Shown here: in pieces, positions 63,233 to 64,000 of the stretch
How positions within the stretch are numbered: the first letter of the stretch is position 1
Layout: every line of letters begins with the position of its first letter
Virus record (IMG/VR): IMGVR_UViG_3300050026_000388
Location: 1-64,000 of that record
Direction: 5' to 3' (one strand)
DNA length: 64,000 nt
From: a virus
Translations under genes and position numbers: made by a program
The notes under the pieces: model-generated
The model's input: only the letters and a program-made list of their open reading frames with translations
What the model was told of the DNA's origin: nothing
Databases searched by the model: none

Positions 63233-63310
63233 ATGCCCCATCTATACATTTTTCCTACGTATAGGGATAGTTTAGCTGGCGGCATCGTAAGTATCACAGG
63301 AATAAAATGA
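63233..63310 (+). CDS. 25-aa peptide
   Basis: TAGGGGTAGCGATG start; MPHLYIFPTYRDSLAGGIVSITGIK in parts reads like the end of a beta protein. It is in frame with the upstream gene after its TAG, so it may be a read-through tail instead. Confidence 0.3.
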   Translation: MPHLYIFPTYRDSLAGGIVSITGIK

Positions 63311-63335
63311 CGGTAGACGTAGACGGCAGTAGACA

Positions 63336-64000
63336 ATGACTGGTGTTACCACCTACCAGGGGTCATTTACTACACCTGCTAGTGGAACAACTACGGTTAG
63401 TACCGTCGGTTTCCAACCCAATGCTATTATCTTTTGGGTCAGCGGCGCGTGCGGCACGACTAACGATACGTGGACAACGACCGGTATAGAGAGTAGCACT
63501 GGATTTGCGGCCTTTGATGGCACAAACTATTATAATGCTACTATCACATACATGGCAAAATACGCCACGTCCGGTGGCGAAACGTGCGGTCTAAATCAAG
63601 ACGCCACAAACTGTTTTAATGTATATAGTACCGCAGGGGCGCAATTAGTAGCTGGCCACGTAAGCAGCGTTTCGAGCAGCGGTTTTGTTATCACGTACGG
63701 CGCGGCTGCCGCAAACTATGTAATTCACTACCTCTGCATCGGCGGCGATGTCGATAAGGCGTGTATTACTACCATGGCGATGGATACGTCGGCTACGTCG
63801 CCGCAGACGTATCAACAGTTCACACTGCCCAACAGCAATTCATGGACTCCTTCGGCGGTAATGTTCCTTACAACTACAAGCAGCACTACTGGTTTTGCTT
63901 ATGGCACCTCATCAGCCTATTATGGCGTCACGGTGTTGGGTGCTATGGATGCTGCAGGAAACCAAAATAGTGTATCGGCGTGGACTCACGGTGAGACATC
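63336..64000 (+). CDS. virion/fibre protein (3' partial)
   Basis: Starts at ATG 63336 and is open to the window edge (221 codons). VGFQPNAIIFWVSGACG...SSGFVITYGAAAANYVIHYLCIGGD, then a second copy-like half (SWTPSAVMFLTTTSS...YYGVTVLGAMD), is the pattern of repeated structural domains in phage virion proteins (G.QP..vif, Y..iGG). Ser/Thr rich. Confidence 0.65.
   Translation, partial: MTGVTTYQGSFTTPASGTTTVSTVGFQPNAIIFWVSGACGTTNDTWTTTGIESSTGFAAFDGTNYYNATITYMAKYATSGGETCGLNQDATNCFNVYSTAGAQLVAGHVSSVSSSGFVITYGAAAANYVIHYLCIGGDVDKACITTMAMDTSATSPQTYQQFTLPNSNSWTPSAVMFLTTTSSTTGFAYGTSSAYYGVTVLGAMDAAGNQNSVSAWTHGET

Overview
This window looks like most of the genome of a tailed (HK97-type) virus or provirus of an archaeon. 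Seen directly: Shine-Dalgarno sequences of the archaeal GGTGA type stand before most genes (very often as GGTGAAAAATG), AT-rich TATA boxes of the TTTATATA type lie 20-35 bp before operon starts, and many genes overlap as ATGA. A terminase, portal, MuF-type protein, prohead protease and HK97-fold capsid protein identify the virus type. A DUF2769-like protein, an Hjc-like resolvase, a SWIM-finger DDE transposase and a lipobox protein point, by inference only, to a methanogen-related euryarchaeal host. No tRNA, rRNA or CRISPR array was seen.

Layout. 1-6.9 kb: the end of a late module, with a tail-associated protein, a two-part putative enzyme, a beta-helix tail spike, small coiled-coil/membrane proteins (probable lysis or envelope functions) and a membrane thioredoxin, closed by a strong terminator. 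7-13.3 kb: an early-type operon of about 30 tiny genes that share a nearly identical start cassette. 13.8-16.5 kb: HNH and GIY-YIG nucleases and a ribbon-helix-helix/PD-(D/E)XK pair. 16.55-21.39 kb: a 4.84 kb transposon with 53-bp inverted ends and a 6-bp target duplication. It carries a GHKL ATPase, a zinc-ribbon/STAS protein, a membrane protein and a PD-(D/E)XK nuclease besides its transposase. 21.4-32.6 kb: replication and recombination genes (ssDNA-binding-like protein, RecB/Cas4-like exonuclease, methyltransferase), putative host-surface enzymes, a holin-like protein and several HNH genes. 32.8-36.8 kb: packaging genes, with TerL carrying an intein and divided by an in-frame TAG. 36.8-52.6 kb: a long accessory region of small Cys-rich and membrane proteins, a papain-like protease, a MuF-ADP-ribosyltransferase fusion, a Holliday-junction resolvase and a glycosyltransferase. 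53.6-64 kb: portal, protease/scaffold, major capsid protein and further virion proteins, running off the window edge. Because the window both begins and ends inside virion modules, the tail genes probably lie outside it in a circular or circularly permuted molecule larger than 64 kb.

How it fits together. Eight copies of a dyad (consensus TTRACCAGTGTYAA) sit in the main intergenic gaps and look like a shared operator. Eleven HNH genes, one GIY-YIG gene and a LAGLIDADG intein colonise the genome, with HNH genes placed just before the terminase, MuF, portal, protease and post-capsid genes. Two putative host-surface enzymes share the same C-terminal module. The most novel candidates are the cargo-bearing transposon with its GHKL/STAS pair, the class-3-like intein inside the TerL P-loop, the TAG-divided terminase, the dyad network and the shared surface-enzyme module.
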